A DNA stretch of 64,000 bases from Sphingomonas sp. LHG3406-1 (GTDB taxonomy: Bacteria; Pseudomonadota; Alphaproteobacteria; Sphingomonadales; Sphingomonadaceae). The stretch lies in assembly GCF_029637485.1 (NCBI RefSeq), contig NZ_CP069128.1:868001-932000 (forward strand), written 5' to 3'. A program made the translations under genes and the position numbers. The notes beneath the pieces were generated by a model. That model worked only from the letters and a program-made list of their open reading frames with translations. It made no database searches and was not told the origin of the DNA. Below are positions 1-9,261 of the stretch, one piece after another (the stretch's first letter is position 1; every line of letters starts with the position of its first letter).

Positions 1-1152
1 GTGAATGAAGCCCTCGGGATCCGGAGTCTCGGAGTCGACTCCGGATTCGATTGCGCGCTCGGCCGCATCGCGAATGTTGCTGAACATGCGGTGGCGGGTG
101 ATCAGCTCGCGGATTGCAAAATAGTCGCTGACGACCGCTCCGTCGAAGCCCCATTCGTCGCGCAGCACCTTGTTCAGCAGCCACGCATTGCCGTGCGAGG
201 GAATGCCGTCGATCTCGTTATAGGACGCCATCACCGACCGGACCGGGAGAGTCGTCACGGCGCGCTCGAACGGCGGGAAAAAGATGGTGCGCAGGCTGCG
301 TTCGGAGATGTCAGCAGGTCCGACATTGGTGCCATTCTCCGGCTGGCCGTGGCCGGTCAGATGCTTGAGCGTAACCATCACCTTGTCGGGCGCGAGCGGC
401 AGTTTGGTGCCCTGGAAACCACGAATGGCCGCAAGCCCGACCTCGCTGACGAGATGGGGGTCCTCGCCATAGGTTTCCTCGATCCGGCCCCAGCGCGGAT
501 CCCGGGCAACATCGACTACCGGCGCAAGGGCGAGGGTCGCGCCACGCGCACGCATCTCGCGGGCGGCGACGGAGAACACCCGCTCAACCATCGCTGGGTC
601 CCAGCTACTCGCAAGGGCGATCGACTGGGGGAAACTGGTAGCCCCCCGGGCAACATAACCGTGCAGCGCTTCCTCATGCATGAGAATGGGGATGCCGAGA
701 CGGGTACCCTCGACCGCCCAGCGCTGCGCGGCGTTGATATATTCGGCCGTGTCGCGACCGTCGCGATTGACGCTGCCGGCGGCGGCACCGGCCGCGCCGC
801 TGTTGGTCGAGGTCACTCCGCGCTTGTCGGATGGGCGTGCGAGCTGGCCGATGCCGTTCGGAAAGTTCTGGCTTGCCTCGGCGGGATCGAACACGCCGGC
901 ATCGGTCTGGACCTTGCCCTTCTGCTCCCACAACGTGATCAGCTGGGCGGCCTTCTCCTCCAGCGTCATTCGGCGGAGAAGATCCTCCACCCGGCGGTCG
1001 ATTGGTTGCAGAGGATTCTTGTAGAGCGGGACCGTCCGGGCCGCCGTGGGTTGCGCCTGAGCCTGCGCCTCGAAGCTCGCCGTCAGCGCCGGAATGAGGG
1101 CGAAAACCGATGCGGCAAGGGTGAGCCCCGCCAGTCCAGCACGAAGCGCCAT
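1..1152 (-). CDS. GH3 family glycoside hydrolase, partial (C-terminus beyond window)
   Basis: The first 384 residues are present and the gene runs off the left edge. A signal peptide (about residues 1-34) precedes a GH3 catalytic domain starting at RRVEDLLRRMTLEEKAAQL. The substrate-side motif LKHLTGHG is near residue 263 and the nucleophile is Asp343 in GAVVSDYFAI. This places the enzyme in the periplasm as a retaining beta-glycosidase, either beta-xylosidase or beta-glucosidase. The ATG at 1152 has a strong GGAGG 5 nt upstream. The gene diverges from the LacI-type regulator and has an operator 30 bp upstream, so a role in trimming xylo-oligosaccharides is inferred from context. The sequence alone does not separate xylosidase from glucosidase. 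Confidence 0.9.
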   Translation of the reverse strand, partial: MALRAGLAGLTLAASVFALIPALTASFEAQAQAQPTAARTVPLYKNPLQPIDRRVEDLLRRMTLEEKAAQLITLWEQKGKVQTDAGVFDPAEASQNFPNGIGQLARPSDKRGVTSTNSGAAGAAAGSVNRDGRDTAEYINAAQRWAVEGTRLGIPILMHEEALHGYVARGATSFPQSIALASSWDPAMVERVFSVAAREMRARGATLALAPVVDVARDPRWGRIEETYGEDPHLVSEVGLAAIRGFQGTKLPLAPDKVMVTLKHLTGHGQPENGTNVGPADISERSLRTIFFPPFERAVTTLPVRSVMASYNEIDGIPSHGNAWLLNKVLRDEWGFDGAVVSDYFAIRELITRHRMFSNIRDAAERAIESGVDSETPDPEGFIH

Positions 1153-1181
1153 TGTTCCTCCTTTGCACCGCCGAACTCGCG

Positions 1182-1197
1182 ATGATAGCGCTACCAT
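1182..1197. promoter_or_regulatory. LacI-type operator 1 (XylR site)
   Basis: ATGATAGCGCTACCAT is a near-perfect palindrome (one mismatched pair) centred on AGCGCT. It lies in the divergent region between the GH3 gene (start 30 bp away) and the LacI-family repressor gene (start 80 bp away), so it could control both. The same core recurs at 11880 and 14477, with a weaker version at 2373. Confidence 0.8.
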
Positions 1198-1276
1198 ATC
1201 TTGCTGCCGCGGCGTTGCAATGGGCAGGTGAGGTGCCTACGACGAGCCGCAGCGGAACAGGGGAAAGCGCGCTGGA

Positions 1277-2332
1277 ATGAGCAAGGCGAGCCGGCGGGGA
1301 CGCGGCAACGTCACGATCGAGGACGTCGCTCGGGAAGCGGGCGTTTCGACAATGACCGTCTCGCGGGTCATCAACAAGGGCAAGAATGTGCGTGAGGAGA
1401 CTCGCGACAACGTTCTCCAGGCCATCGAAAAGCTGCGCTACTCGCCCAACACCGCCGCGCGAAGCTTGGCGGCGGGACAGGCGACGCGGATCGGCCTCTT
1501 CTATTCCAATCCCTCAGCCGCCTATCTGAGCCAGTTCCTGGTCGGCTCGCTCCAGACGGCGCGTAGCGCGGGCTGTCATCTGATGCTGGAGCCCTGCGAG
1601 TCAGAGAACCCAGCGCTTCAGCGCGAGGCGGCCCAGCAGTTCATCGATGCAGGCGTGGAAGGCGTGATCCTGCCACCGCCCGTCTCCGAATCGACGACCA
1701 TCCTCGAAGAGCTGCGCAAAGCCGAGATTCCGGTCGTCACAGTCGCCATGGGGCGCGTCCACAATCCGCTCAATGTCCGCATGGACGACTATGCGGCCGC
1801 TGTGCAGCTGACCCAATATCTTATCGACCTCGGTCACCGGCGCCTCGGCCATATCACCGGCGCTCCCGGCCACATTGCGACCAGCGAGCGCGAGCGCGGC
1901 TTCCGCGACGTCGCCCGGCAGGCCGGCATTGCAGACGACCAGCTGTCGATCGAGCCGGGTGAGTTTACCTTCCGATCCGGCCTTGATGCGGCGGACGCCC
2001 TGCTTTCCCTGCCTGAACCACCGACCGCCATCTTCGCCAGCAACGACGACATGGCTGCGGCGGTGGTCAGCGTCGCGCATCGGCGCGGCCTGCAGGTTCC
2101 CGACGACCTCAGCGTTGTCGGTTTCGACGACACCTCGCTTGCGACCAGCGTGTGGCCGGAGCTCACCACGATTCGCCAGCCCGTATCCGCTATGGCCGGC
2201 GCGGCGCTCGAGATGCTGCTCGGCGCCCTGCGATTTCAGAGCCGGGGCGAGGATGCGGGAAGCATAGACCGCGTCCTCGATCATGAGCTTATCATCCGCG
2301 GCTCGGCCGCTGCGCCGCCAAAGCAGAAGTAG
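1277..2332 (+). CDS. xylR: LacI-family transcriptional repressor of xylose genes (XylR-like)
   Basis: A 351-residue protein of standard LacI length. Residues 12-36 (VTIEDVAREAGVSTMTVSRV) form the N-terminal helix-turn-helix, followed by the hinge helix (SPNTAARSLA) that inserts at a central CpG of the operator. A periplasmic-binding-protein-like sugar domain with FASNDDMAAA and VGFDDTSLA fills the rest. It lies in the middle of a complete Weimberg pathway cluster, and four LacI-type palindromes sit before the surrounding units. In Caulobacter crescentus a LacI-type XylR represses the equivalent genes and xylose relieves it. The role here is inferred from that parallel and the sites; the effector is untested. 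Confidence 0.85.
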   Translation: MSKASRRGRGNVTIEDVAREAGVSTMTVSRVINKGKNVREETRDNVLQAIEKLRYSPNTAARSLAAGQATRIGLFYSNPSAAYLSQFLVGSLQTARSAGCHLMLEPCESENPALQREAAQQFIDAGVEGVILPPPVSESTTILEELRKAEIPVVTVAMGRVHNPLNVRMDDYAAAVQLTQYLIDLGHRRLGHITGAPGHIATSERERGFRDVARQAGIADDQLSIEPGEFTFRSGLDAADALLSLPEPPTAIFASNDDMAAAVVSVAHRRGLQVPDDLSVVGFDDTSLATSVWPELTTIRQPVSAMAGAALEMLLGALRFQSRGEDAGSIDRVLDHELIIRGSAAAPPKQK

Positions 2333-2372
2333 CGAAAGAAACACCGTTGCTTTTCTCGCGCGGCAGTGGAGA

Positions 2373-2386
2373 AGTTACCGCTAACA
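2373..2386. promoter_or_regulatory. LacI-type operator 2, degenerate
   Basis: AGTTACCGCTAACA matches the TGRTAGCGCTAYCA pattern of the other three sites at most positions, differing mainly at C for G in the core. It lies 48 bp before the SD-preceded ATG at 2435 of the sugar transporter. Its position supports that ATG over an upstream in-frame start at 2366, which would put the operator inside the gene. Confidence 0.55.
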
Positions 2387-2434
2387 TGCGCGTCGCTATG
2401 TTTGCCGCCGCGCAGACTTGAGGAGGGGATTAGC

Positions 2435-3871
2435 ATGACGGAAGCAGGCCCGGAACGGGCGAATCTCGGCTATATCGGCGCCATCGTCGCCGTGGCCACG
2501 ATCGGCGGCTTTCTGTTCGGTTACGACAGCGGCGCAGTCAACGGCACGCAGCCCGGCCTCACCTCCACCTTCGACCTTGTGCCCGGCAGCTTCTCGCCGA
2601 GCAATGGCCTCGGCTTTACCGTCGCGTCGCTGCTCATCGGCTGCTTCATCGGCGCCTTCTTTGCCGGACGGCTTGCCGACCTTCTTGGGCGGCGCAATGT
2701 GATGCGCATCACCGCCCTTCTCTTCCTAATCGGTGCCCTGGTGCAGGGCTTCGCCTACGACCACACCCTCTTCGTTGTTGCGCGCATCCTCGGCGGCATG
2801 GCGGTCGGTGCGGCAAGCGTCCTCTCGCCCGCCTACATCTCCGAAGTCGCACCGGCGAGCATCCGCGGGCGGATGACCACGGTCCAGCAGATCATGATCA
2901 TCACCGGTCTCACCGCCGCCTTCCTCGTCAATTATCTGCTGGCGGCAGGCGCCGGCGCTTCGACGGAGGGGTTCTGGCTTGGGCTGGAGGCCTGGCGCTG
3001 GATGTACCTGATGCAGGCGGTACCGGCGGCGCTCTTCCTTGCCGCCCTTTACTTCATCCCCGAAAGCCCGCGGTTCCTGGTCGCCAAGGGCCGTGACGAG
3101 ACCGCACTACAGGTGTTGACCCGCCTGTTCGGAAGCGACGTTGCGAAGACCAAGCTTGAGGAGATCCGCGCGACCTTCAACGCCGATCACCAGCCGCGGC
3201 TAAGCGATGTACTCGCACCAGTGGGCGCACCCGGCTTCCTCGGCATTCGCTCGATCGTCTGGGTTGGCATCATGCTGGCCGTTTTCCAGCAGCTCGTCGG
3301 CATCAACGTCATCTTCTATTACGGCGCGACGCTGTGGCAGCTCGCCGGCTTCAGCGAGAATGACTCGCTGCTGATCAACATCGTCTCGGGCGCCGTGTCG
3401 ATCGCAGCCTGTTTCGTCACCATCGCCGTCATCGACCGCATCGGCCGCAAGCCGCTGCTCCTTATCGGTTCGGCAGGCATGGCGGTTACCCTGTTCGTGA
3501 TGGTCTATGCCTTCAGCCACGGCTCGCTCGACGCGTCCGACAATCTCGTTTTGTCACCTGAACTCGGCATGCTCGCGGTCATCGCCGCCAATCTCTACGT
3601 CATCTTCTTCAACGTGAGCTGGGGTCCGGTCATGTGGGTCATGCTGGGCGAGATGTTCCCCAACCAGCTGCGCGGGTCCGCCCTCGCAGTTGCGGGATTC
3701 TTCCAGTGGTTCGCCAATTTCCTGATCAGCTTCAGTTTTCCCGCAATGGCCGCCTGGAGCCTGACCGGAAGCTACGTCTTCTACGGCGTATGCGCGGTGA
3801 TCAGCTTCATCCTCGTTCAGCGTTTTGTTCGCGAGACCAAAGGCAAGGAACTCGAAGAAATGCAGGGCTGA
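2435..3871 (+). CDS. xylE: MFS sugar:proton symporter, probable xylose importer
   Basis: 478 residues with about 12 membrane segments and the sugar-porter signatures: GRLADLLGRR between helices 2 and 3, PESPRFLVAKGR after helix 6, VIDRIGRKPLL between helices 8 and 9, and RETKGKELEE at the end. The start at 2435 follows the SD sequence GAGGAGGGG. The LacI-type operator at 2373 and the xylonate dehydratase gene 66 bp downstream point to pentose uptake across the inner membrane. A Caulobacter xylE of the same family belongs to the xylose regulon. Glucose or another hexose cannot be excluded from sequence. Confidence 0.85.
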   Translation: MTEAGPERANLGYIGAIVAVATIGGFLFGYDSGAVNGTQPGLTSTFDLVPGSFSPSNGLGFTVASLLIGCFIGAFFAGRLADLLGRRNVMRITALLFLIGALVQGFAYDHTLFVVARILGGMAVGAASVLSPAYISEVAPASIRGRMTTVQQIMIITGLTAAFLVNYLLAAGAGASTEGFWLGLEAWRWMYLMQAVPAALFLAALYFIPESPRFLVAKGRDETALQVLTRLFGSDVAKTKLEEIRATFNADHQPRLSDVLAPVGAPGFLGIRSIVWVGIMLAVFQQLVGINVIFYYGATLWQLAGFSENDSLLINIVSGAVSIAACFVTIAVIDRIGRKPLLLIGSAGMAVTLFVMVYAFSHGSLDASDNLVLSPELGMLAVIAANLYVIFFNVSWGPVMWVMLGEMFPNQLRGSALAVAGFFQWFANFLISFSFPAMAAWSLTGSYVFYGVCAVISFILVQRFVRETKGKELEEMQG

Positions 3872-3937
3872 CGAGCCCTCTCCTGGGGAGCGAGGCCCGC
3901 TCTCGCTCCCCAAATCGACTTCATGAGGTAGCCTTCA

Positions 3938-5716
3938 GTGACCCGCACCCCTGTTCGCCCCTTCCGATCCCGGGACTGGTTCGATGCGCCGGGGCGGAGC
4001 GACATGACCGCCCTCTACCTGGAGCGGTTCATGAACTATGGGCTGACCGCCGAGGAACTGCGCTGCGGCAAGCCGATCATCGGCATCGCCCAGTCCGGCA
4101 GCGACATTGCGCCGTGCAACCGTATCCATCTTGAACTGGTGCACCGGATCAAGGCGGGAATCCGCGATTCGGGCGGGATTCCGATGGAATTCCCGGTCCA
4201 TCCGATTTTCGAGAATTGCCGGCGACCGACCGCCGCGCTCGACCGCAACCTTGCCTATCTCGGACTCGTCGAGATCCTCAACGGCTATCCAATTGATGCT
4301 GTCGTCCTGACCACCGGCTGCGACAAGACCACTCCCGCCTCGATCATGGCCGCATCAACGGTCGACATTCCGGCGATTACCCTCTCCGGCGGACCGATGC
4401 TCGATGGCTGGCACGACGGCGAACTGGTCGGATCGGGAACGGTCATCTGGCGCGCTCGAAGACTGCTCGGTGCGGGCGAGATCGACGAAGCCGAGTTCCT
4501 GCGGCGGGCGGCCGACAGCGCACCGTCGGCCGGTCACTGCAACACGATGGGCACGGCGAGCACGATGAATGCGGTCGCCGAAGCGCTGGGCATGTGCCTG
4601 CCCGGCAATGCAGCGATCCCGGCGCCTTACCGCGAGCGCGGTCAGATGGCCTATGAGACTGGCCGCCGCGTGGTCGACATGGCCTATGAGGATCTCCGGC
4701 CTTCACGCATCCTGACCCGCGAAGCATTCCTCAATGCGCTGCGGCTGATCGCGGCAATCGGCGGCTCCAGCAACGCGCACCCGCATATCGTCGCCATGGC
4801 TCGCCACGCTGGCGTCGACCTCTCCCGCGAGGACTGGATGGAGCATGGCTATGACCTGCCCCTGCTGGTCAACATGCAGCCCGCCGGCACCTTCCTCAGC
4901 GAACGCTTCCACCGTGCCGGCGGCGTTCCCGCCGTCATGTGGGAGCTGCTTGATGCCGGCCACCTCGACGGCGCGGCACTAACCGTGACAGGGCGCACCC
5001 AGGCCGACAATCTCGAAGGACGCGAGGCGCGCGACCGCGAGGTGATCCGGCGCTTCGACCAGCCACTACGCGAGAAGGCGGGTTTTCTCGTCCTCAAGGG
5101 CAATCTGTTCGATTTTTCGATCATGAAGACGAGCGTCATTTCGGCCGAGTTCCGCAAGCGCTACCTGTCAAAACCCGGGCAGGAGGGCGTGTTCGAGGCG
5201 CGGGCGATCGTGTTCGACGGGTCGGACGATTACCATCACCGGATCAACGATCCTGCCCTCGCCATTGACGAGCATTGTATCCTCGTCATCCGCGGGGCCG
5301 GGCCGGTTGGCTGGCCGGGGTCAGCGGAGGTCGTCAACATGCAGCCGCCCGACGCCCTCCTCCAGCGCGGCATTACCAGCCTTCCGACGCTTGGTGACGG
5401 GCGCCAGTCGGGGACGTCGGACAGTCCGTCCATCCTCAACGCCTCGCCCGAGAGCGCGGCGGGTGGTGGCCTGTCCTGGCTGCGGACGGGCGACATCATT
5501 CGGATCGATCTTGGCCAGGGCACATGCGACGCCCTGGTGGACGAGGCGGAGATCGCGCGCCGCAAGGCCGAAGCGCCGCCACCCGTGCCGCACAGCCAGA
5601 CACCATGGGAAGAACTGTACCGGGAGAAGACCGGGCAATTGGCCGACGGCGCCGTGCTCGACTTTGCAGTCGCCTATCGCGGCACGTCGAAGCGCACGCC
5701 GCGCCACAATCACTGA
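3938..5716 (+). CDS. xylD: D-xylonate dehydratase (Weimberg pathway)
   Basis: 592 residues of the IlvD/EDD family. It dehydrates D-xylonate to 2-keto-3-deoxy-D-xylonate. The three iron-sulfur ligands are at Cys60 (SDIAPC), Cys128 (TTGCDK) and Cys201 (SAGHC), the positions known in Caulobacter XylD. Strings such as ALYLERFMNYG and MEFPVHPIFENCRRPTAALD closely match that enzyme rather than IlvD or Edd. The start is a GTG at 3938. It follows the sugar transporter in the same direction, while the rest of the pathway is on the opposite strand. Its 3' end overlaps the convergent esterase gene by 7 bp. Confidence 0.93.
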   Translation: MTRTPVRPFRSRDWFDAPGRSDMTALYLERFMNYGLTAEELRCGKPIIGIAQSGSDIAPCNRIHLELVHRIKAGIRDSGGIPMEFPVHPIFENCRRPTAALDRNLAYLGLVEILNGYPIDAVVLTTGCDKTTPASIMAASTVDIPAITLSGGPMLDGWHDGELVGSGTVIWRARRLLGAGEIDEAEFLRRAADSAPSAGHCNTMGTASTMNAVAEALGMCLPGNAAIPAPYRERGQMAYETGRRVVDMAYEDLRPSRILTREAFLNALRLIAAIGGSSNAHPHIVAMARHAGVDLSREDWMEHGYDLPLLVNMQPAGTFLSERFHRAGGVPAVMWELLDAGHLDGAALTVTGRTQADNLEGREARDREVIRRFDQPLREKAGFLVLKGNLFDFSIMKTSVISAEFRKRYLSKPGQEGVFEARAIVFDGSDDYHHRINDPALAIDEHCILVIRGAGPVGWPGSAEVVNMQPPDALLQRGITSLPTLGDGRQSGTSDSPSILNASPESAAGGGLSWLRTGDIIRIDLGQGTCDALVDEAEIARRKAEAPPPVPHSQTPWEELYREKTGQLADGAVLDFAVAYRGTSKRTPRHNH

Positions 5717-7647
5717 CCGATTGGCAGCTCGAACACCGGCACCGGCAGAAGGTCGGCGTCATAGAGGTTGACGACCGGAGAGTCGGCCCAGGCGTGACGC
5801 ACCTTCACGTCGCCCGGCAGCGCCTTGCGGACGAGGAGATCGGTCCCGTCGATGTCCGCAGCGGCGAAGCGACAGCTGCCGGCACCGGCCCCGCACAGTT
5901 CGATGCCGAGCGGCGCTCCGCTCAGCGCCTGCAGAGCCTTGCTGAAGCGAAGACGGATGGTTTCCCCTTCGCGGGCCGCGCGCACCGGAACCGGTCCGAC
6001 GCGACCGTCCTGGCTGCGATAGGCGAGACCAAGCGCGGCAAGCGCCAGCCGCCTTCCGACTTCCTGCTTGTCAGGCGGGTGGATGTCGTTCTTCTCGCCA
6101 AGGTCGATGGCGCTGACGAGGGCAGCGCTGCGGTCCACCGCCACGGCCCGGCGCTGTTCGTCGATCAGCGCAGCCCAGCCGCTTTCCACCGGTGACGTGC
6201 CCGGCTTGCCCCAGCCGGCGAGTCCGACGATCAGGAACGGCAGTCGCTCGTTTGCGAAGTGCCGCCGCCAACTGGCCATAAGCGCGGCGAGCCGCCGGTC
6301 GTAGCCCGGCTTCCCGACATCGGCTTCGCCCTGATACCAGGCGACGCCCTTGAGCCCGATCGGACCGAGTGGCGCGATCATTCCGCTGAACAGGGTGCCG
6401 ACACCCGACTGGCCGTCCCAGGGCGCCAGCGGCGGCTCGCCGATTCGATCGGGGGCGACGCTGATCTCCCAGCCGCTGCCCAGCGCCACCTTCTCGCCAT
6501 TGGCCAAGCGCAACTCGACACGTTCGGCCGGACCCTGAAAGCCGCCGGCGGCCCAATTGTCGCGGACGAAGACGAGCAGCTCATTGTCGCCTTCTTTCAG
6601 CGTGCCGGGCGCAAGCCGATATTCGCGTGGGAGCGACCAGCTGTAGGTCGTGCCAACGGTGACCCCGTTGACGAAGGTCGTGTCGCTGTCGTCGATCACG
6701 CCCAGCCCCAAGGTCGCGGCATTCTTCGCCTGGCTAGCCGTCAGCCGGATGCGCTTGCGGGCCCAGACGCCCCCATTGAAGCGCTCGAAGTCGGGTCGGC
6801 CCCAGGTCTCCCAGAAGGTAAAGGCCGGCATTGGCTGCCATGTCAGGCTATCGCTGGCGCGCCATGGCTCGCGGCCGACAGCGTCCCCGCTCCTCCGCCG
6901 CCACCAGGCGCCCCATTCCTCGCCGAAGCGGACGGCGCCGGCGGCACGGTCCCGTCGATACAGGGCAAGCAAATCAGCCTCGGCCGCCCCGCCGCTGCCG
7001 CGCACCGCAGCTTCGTCCATCCAGGCCCGGATCGGGGTCGCGCCCCAGCTGGCATCGATGAGGCCGATCGGGACCTGTCTGTCGCGGCTGCGCAGGTCGC
7101 GCGCCATGAAGGTACAGGCTGCGGAAAAGCTGGCCGCGGTGGCCGGGCTGGAGACTTCCCAGCGAACGTCGGGAGTGAGCGGCGCGGGTGCGACGATTGC
7201 GCGCTGCGGAATGGTCATCAGGCGCAGCATCGGGTCGGTCGCAGCTTCGACCTCCGCCGCGCCGTTGAGTGCGCGGTCGAGCGGATATTCCATGTTCGAC
7301 TGGCCCGAGCAGAGCCAGACGTCGCCGACCATGACGTTTTCCGCGGTGGCGCTCGCCCCTTCCGCATCTCGTACTTCGATGCGATAGGGGCCGCCCGCCG
7401 GCAGCGCGGGGAAGCGGGCCGACCAGAGGCCGCCGGCATCCGCAACCACCGATGCTGCCTGCCCGCCGACCCTGAGGTTCACCCGCTCGCCCGGTCGCGC
7501 GGTGCCGGTGACGACCACGGGGCGGTCCCGCTGGATCACCGCATCGTTGGAATATGGGACATCGATCGTCGGCGCTGCACCGGCGGCGGTGCCGAGCGTG
7601 AGTGCAAGGACTCCAGAGCTGACGATCAATCCCGGACGGCTGTGCAT
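5710..7647 (-). CDS. SASA-family carbohydrate acetylesterase (sialate O-acetylesterase-like)
   Basis: 645 residues with a signal peptide (cut near AAGAAP, residue 25), a beta-sandwich, then an SGNH hydrolase split by an inserted jelly-roll. The nucleophile is Ser117 in SGQSNMEYP, and a C-terminal KNDIHPP supplies the Asp and His. Such enzymes remove acetyl groups from sugars in the periplasm; some relatives act on acetylated xylan. It is the last gene of the xylXABC operon and overlaps xylC by 22 bp, so translational coupling is likely. Acetyl-xylo-oligosaccharide deacetylation is inferred from context. The family name suggests sialic acid, but no sialate genes are nearby. Confidence 0.85.
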   Translation of the reverse strand: MHSRPGLIVSSGVLALTLGTAAGAAPTIDVPYSNDAVIQRDRPVVVTGTARPGERVNLRVGGQAASVVADAGGLWSARFPALPAGGPYRIEVRDAEGASATAENVMVGDVWLCSGQSNMEYPLDRALNGAAEVEAATDPMLRLMTIPQRAIVAPAPLTPDVRWEVSSPATAASFSAACTFMARDLRSRDRQVPIGLIDASWGATPIRAWMDEAAVRGSGGAAEADLLALYRRDRAAGAVRFGEEWGAWWRRRSGDAVGREPWRASDSLTWQPMPAFTFWETWGRPDFERFNGGVWARKRIRLTASQAKNAATLGLGVIDDSDTTFVNGVTVGTTYSWSLPREYRLAPGTLKEGDNELLVFVRDNWAAGGFQGPAERVELRLANGEKVALGSGWEISVAPDRIGEPPLAPWDGQSGVGTLFSGMIAPLGPIGLKGVAWYQGEADVGKPGYDRRLAALMASWRRHFANERLPFLIVGLAGWGKPGTSPVESGWAALIDEQRRAVAVDRSAALVSAIDLGEKNDIHPPDKQEVGRRLALAALGLAYRSQDGRVGPVPVRAAREGETIRLRFSKALQALSGAPLGIELCGAGAGSCRFAAADIDGTDLLVRKALPGDVKVRHAWADSPVVNLYDADLLPVPVFELPIGQ

Positions 7648-8492
7648 GGCTGCCCCTTGATGCCGATTTCGAGTGCGAAGAGATCGCCGGCCTGCGGCTG
7701 ACCGGCGATCTGCTCGGCGCTCAGCAGCTGCCGCGCCGTCGTCGCGAAAAGGGTGCGGCGGTCGCGGCCGCCGAACGCGACCTTGGTGATGTTGGCGACT
7801 GGAAAGGCGATGGTCTGCAACAGCTCGCCCGCGGGAGAATAGCGGCGCGCTTGCCAGCCGGCGTAGAGCCCGATCCACACGCCGCCCTCGGCGTCGCCGG
7901 TTGGACCGTCAGGATAGCCCTCCTCGGGCGTGAAGGAGACGAGCAGGCGGCTGTCCATGAGCCCGCCGTCCGCGCCAATCGTGGCCGCGCACAACCTGCC
8001 GCCGAGCGTATCAACCCAGTAGAGGGAGCGTCCGTCGGGCGAGATGGCCGGGCCATTGGTGATGGCGATGTCGTCGATGCCGGTGTGACGGAGCCTGCCC
8101 TCCGCATAGCAATAGAAGGCGCCCGTCCTGTCGCGCTCACCGTCGTGCATCGTGCCGAACCAGAGCCGCCCTTCCCCGTCGACAACTGCATCGTTGAGCC
8201 GATTGTTGGGCTTGTCCCGGTCGACTGCCACGATTTGGTCGAAGCCGCCGCTGCCAGGATCGAAGGCGAAGAGGCCGCTCTGCAATCCGACGATGAAGCC
8301 GCCACGGGCGCGCGGAACGATGAAGCCGACCTGCTCGGGCGCACTCCAGCTGCGCTTCTCGCCGCTGTCCGGATCAAAGCGGTGAATCTGCTTCTTCTTG
8401 ATGTCGACGAACCACAGCCGGTCGTCGATCCATGTCGGCCCCTCGCCAAGTTCGGCACCAAGGGACCAGATGCTTGCGGGTTCGCCGGTCAT
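7626..8492 (-). CDS. xylC: Xylonolactonase, SMP-30/gluconolactonase family
   Basis: 288-residue six-bladed propeller of the SMP-30 family. Metal ligands are expected at Glu in LGEGPTW, Asn in ITNGPAISPDG and Asp in YPDGPTGDAEGG, all present. LWFVDIK, RLWFGTMHDGE and ITNGP match Caulobacter XylC. It would hydrolyse D-xylono-lactone made by XylB to xylonate in the cytoplasm. The ATG at 8492 shares one base with the stop of xylB (TGATG), and the end overlaps the acetylesterase gene, so expression is tightly coupled. Gluconolactonase activity is the alternative, less likely given xylB and xylD. Confidence 0.88.
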   Translation of the reverse strand: MTGEPASIWSLGAELGEGPTWIDDRLWFVDIKKKQIHRFDPDSGEKRSWSAPEQVGFIVPRARGGFIVGLQSGLFAFDPGSGGFDQIVAVDRDKPNNRLNDAVVDGEGRLWFGTMHDGERDRTGAFYCYAEGRLRHTGIDDIAITNGPAISPDGRSLYWVDTLGGRLCAATIGADGGLMDSRLLVSFTPEEGYPDGPTGDAEGGVWIGLYAGWQARRYSPAGELLQTIAFPVANITKVAFGGRDRRTLFATTARQLLSAEQIAGQPQAGDLFALEIGIKGQPCTAVRD

Positions 8493-9256
8493 CAACGCCA
8501 GCCCGCGTCGACCCAGTAATTGTGCCCGGTGACCAGCCGCGCGTCGTCGGACGCCAGGAACAGGACCATGGCGGCAACGTCATCGGGTACCAGTCGGTCC
8601 TTCAGCGCCTGGGCGGCAACAATCTCAGCTTCGCCTTCAGGCGTGTACCAGCGCTGCTGGCGCGGGGTCTGGATGTTGCCCGGAATGACGCAGGTGACGC
8701 GGATGTTGTCCGGCCCGAGCTCGCGCGCGAGGCTACGGGTCAGGCCTTCGATGGCGGCCTTGGCGGTCTGGTAGAGCACAAGGTCGGGCAGGCCGAGGTG
8801 CCAGCTGATCGAGCCGAGATTTACAATCGCGCCGCCGCCCTTCTCCTTCATGCCAAGGATCACTCCTTGGGCCGCAAAGAACTGGTGGCGCAGGTTCACA
8901 TTGACCCGCTCGTCCCAGTAATCCGGGGTCACCTCGCCGACCTGGTGGCGATCGTCATTCGCGGCATTGTTGACGAGGATGTCAAACGCTCCGCCCTCGT
9001 CGACCATATGGGCGATCGATTGCCGGAGCCCGGCGACGTCGCACAGGTCGACGCGCTCGAAGCGGGCCTTGCCGCCGAGCCGCTCCAGGAGCGCAAGCGA
9101 CTCCTCCTCGGCGATGTCAAAAAAGACGACGTCCGACCCCTGCCGGACGAACGCCTCCACGATACCCGCGCCGATGCCGGAACCCCCGCCGGTCACCAGC
9201 ACCCGTTTGCCCTTCAAGCTGGGGTAGACCGCCCGCAAGTCGCTCTTGTCGCTCAA
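8492..9256 (-). CDS. xylB: D-xylose 1-dehydrogenase, SDR family
   Basis: 254-residue classical SDR: nucleotide motif TGGGSGIG near residue 22, NNAANDDRH, and the catalytic set Ser in SISWHLGL, then YQTAK with Tyr and Lys. The segments SLKGKRVLVTGGGSGIGAG and WYTPEGEAEIVAAQ are nearly those of Caulobacter XylB, which oxidises D-xylose to xylonolactone with NAD. The only suitable start is a TTG at 9256, preceded by GGGGGG that overlaps the stop of xylA, 5 bp upstream. It sits third in the xylX-A-B-C operon, the same order as in Caulobacter. Confidence 0.93.
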   Translation of the reverse strand: MSDKSDLRAVYPSLKGKRVLVTGGGSGIGAGIVEAFVRQGSDVVFFDIAEEESLALLERLGGKARFERVDLCDVAGLRQSIAHMVDEGGAFDILVNNAANDDRHQVGEVTPDYWDERVNVNLRHQFFAAQGVILGMKEKGGGAIVNLGSISWHLGLPDLVLYQTAKAAIEGLTRSLARELGPDNIRVTCVIPGNIQTPRQQRWYTPEGEAEIVAAQALKDRLVPDDVAAMVLFLASDDARLVTGHNYWVDAGWR

Positions 9257-9261
9257 ATTGC

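Noticed and set aside
1..1185. A 394-codon open frame on the plus strand
   Set aside because: It is antisense to the GH3 gene, which has a signal peptide, catalytic motifs and an SD sequence.
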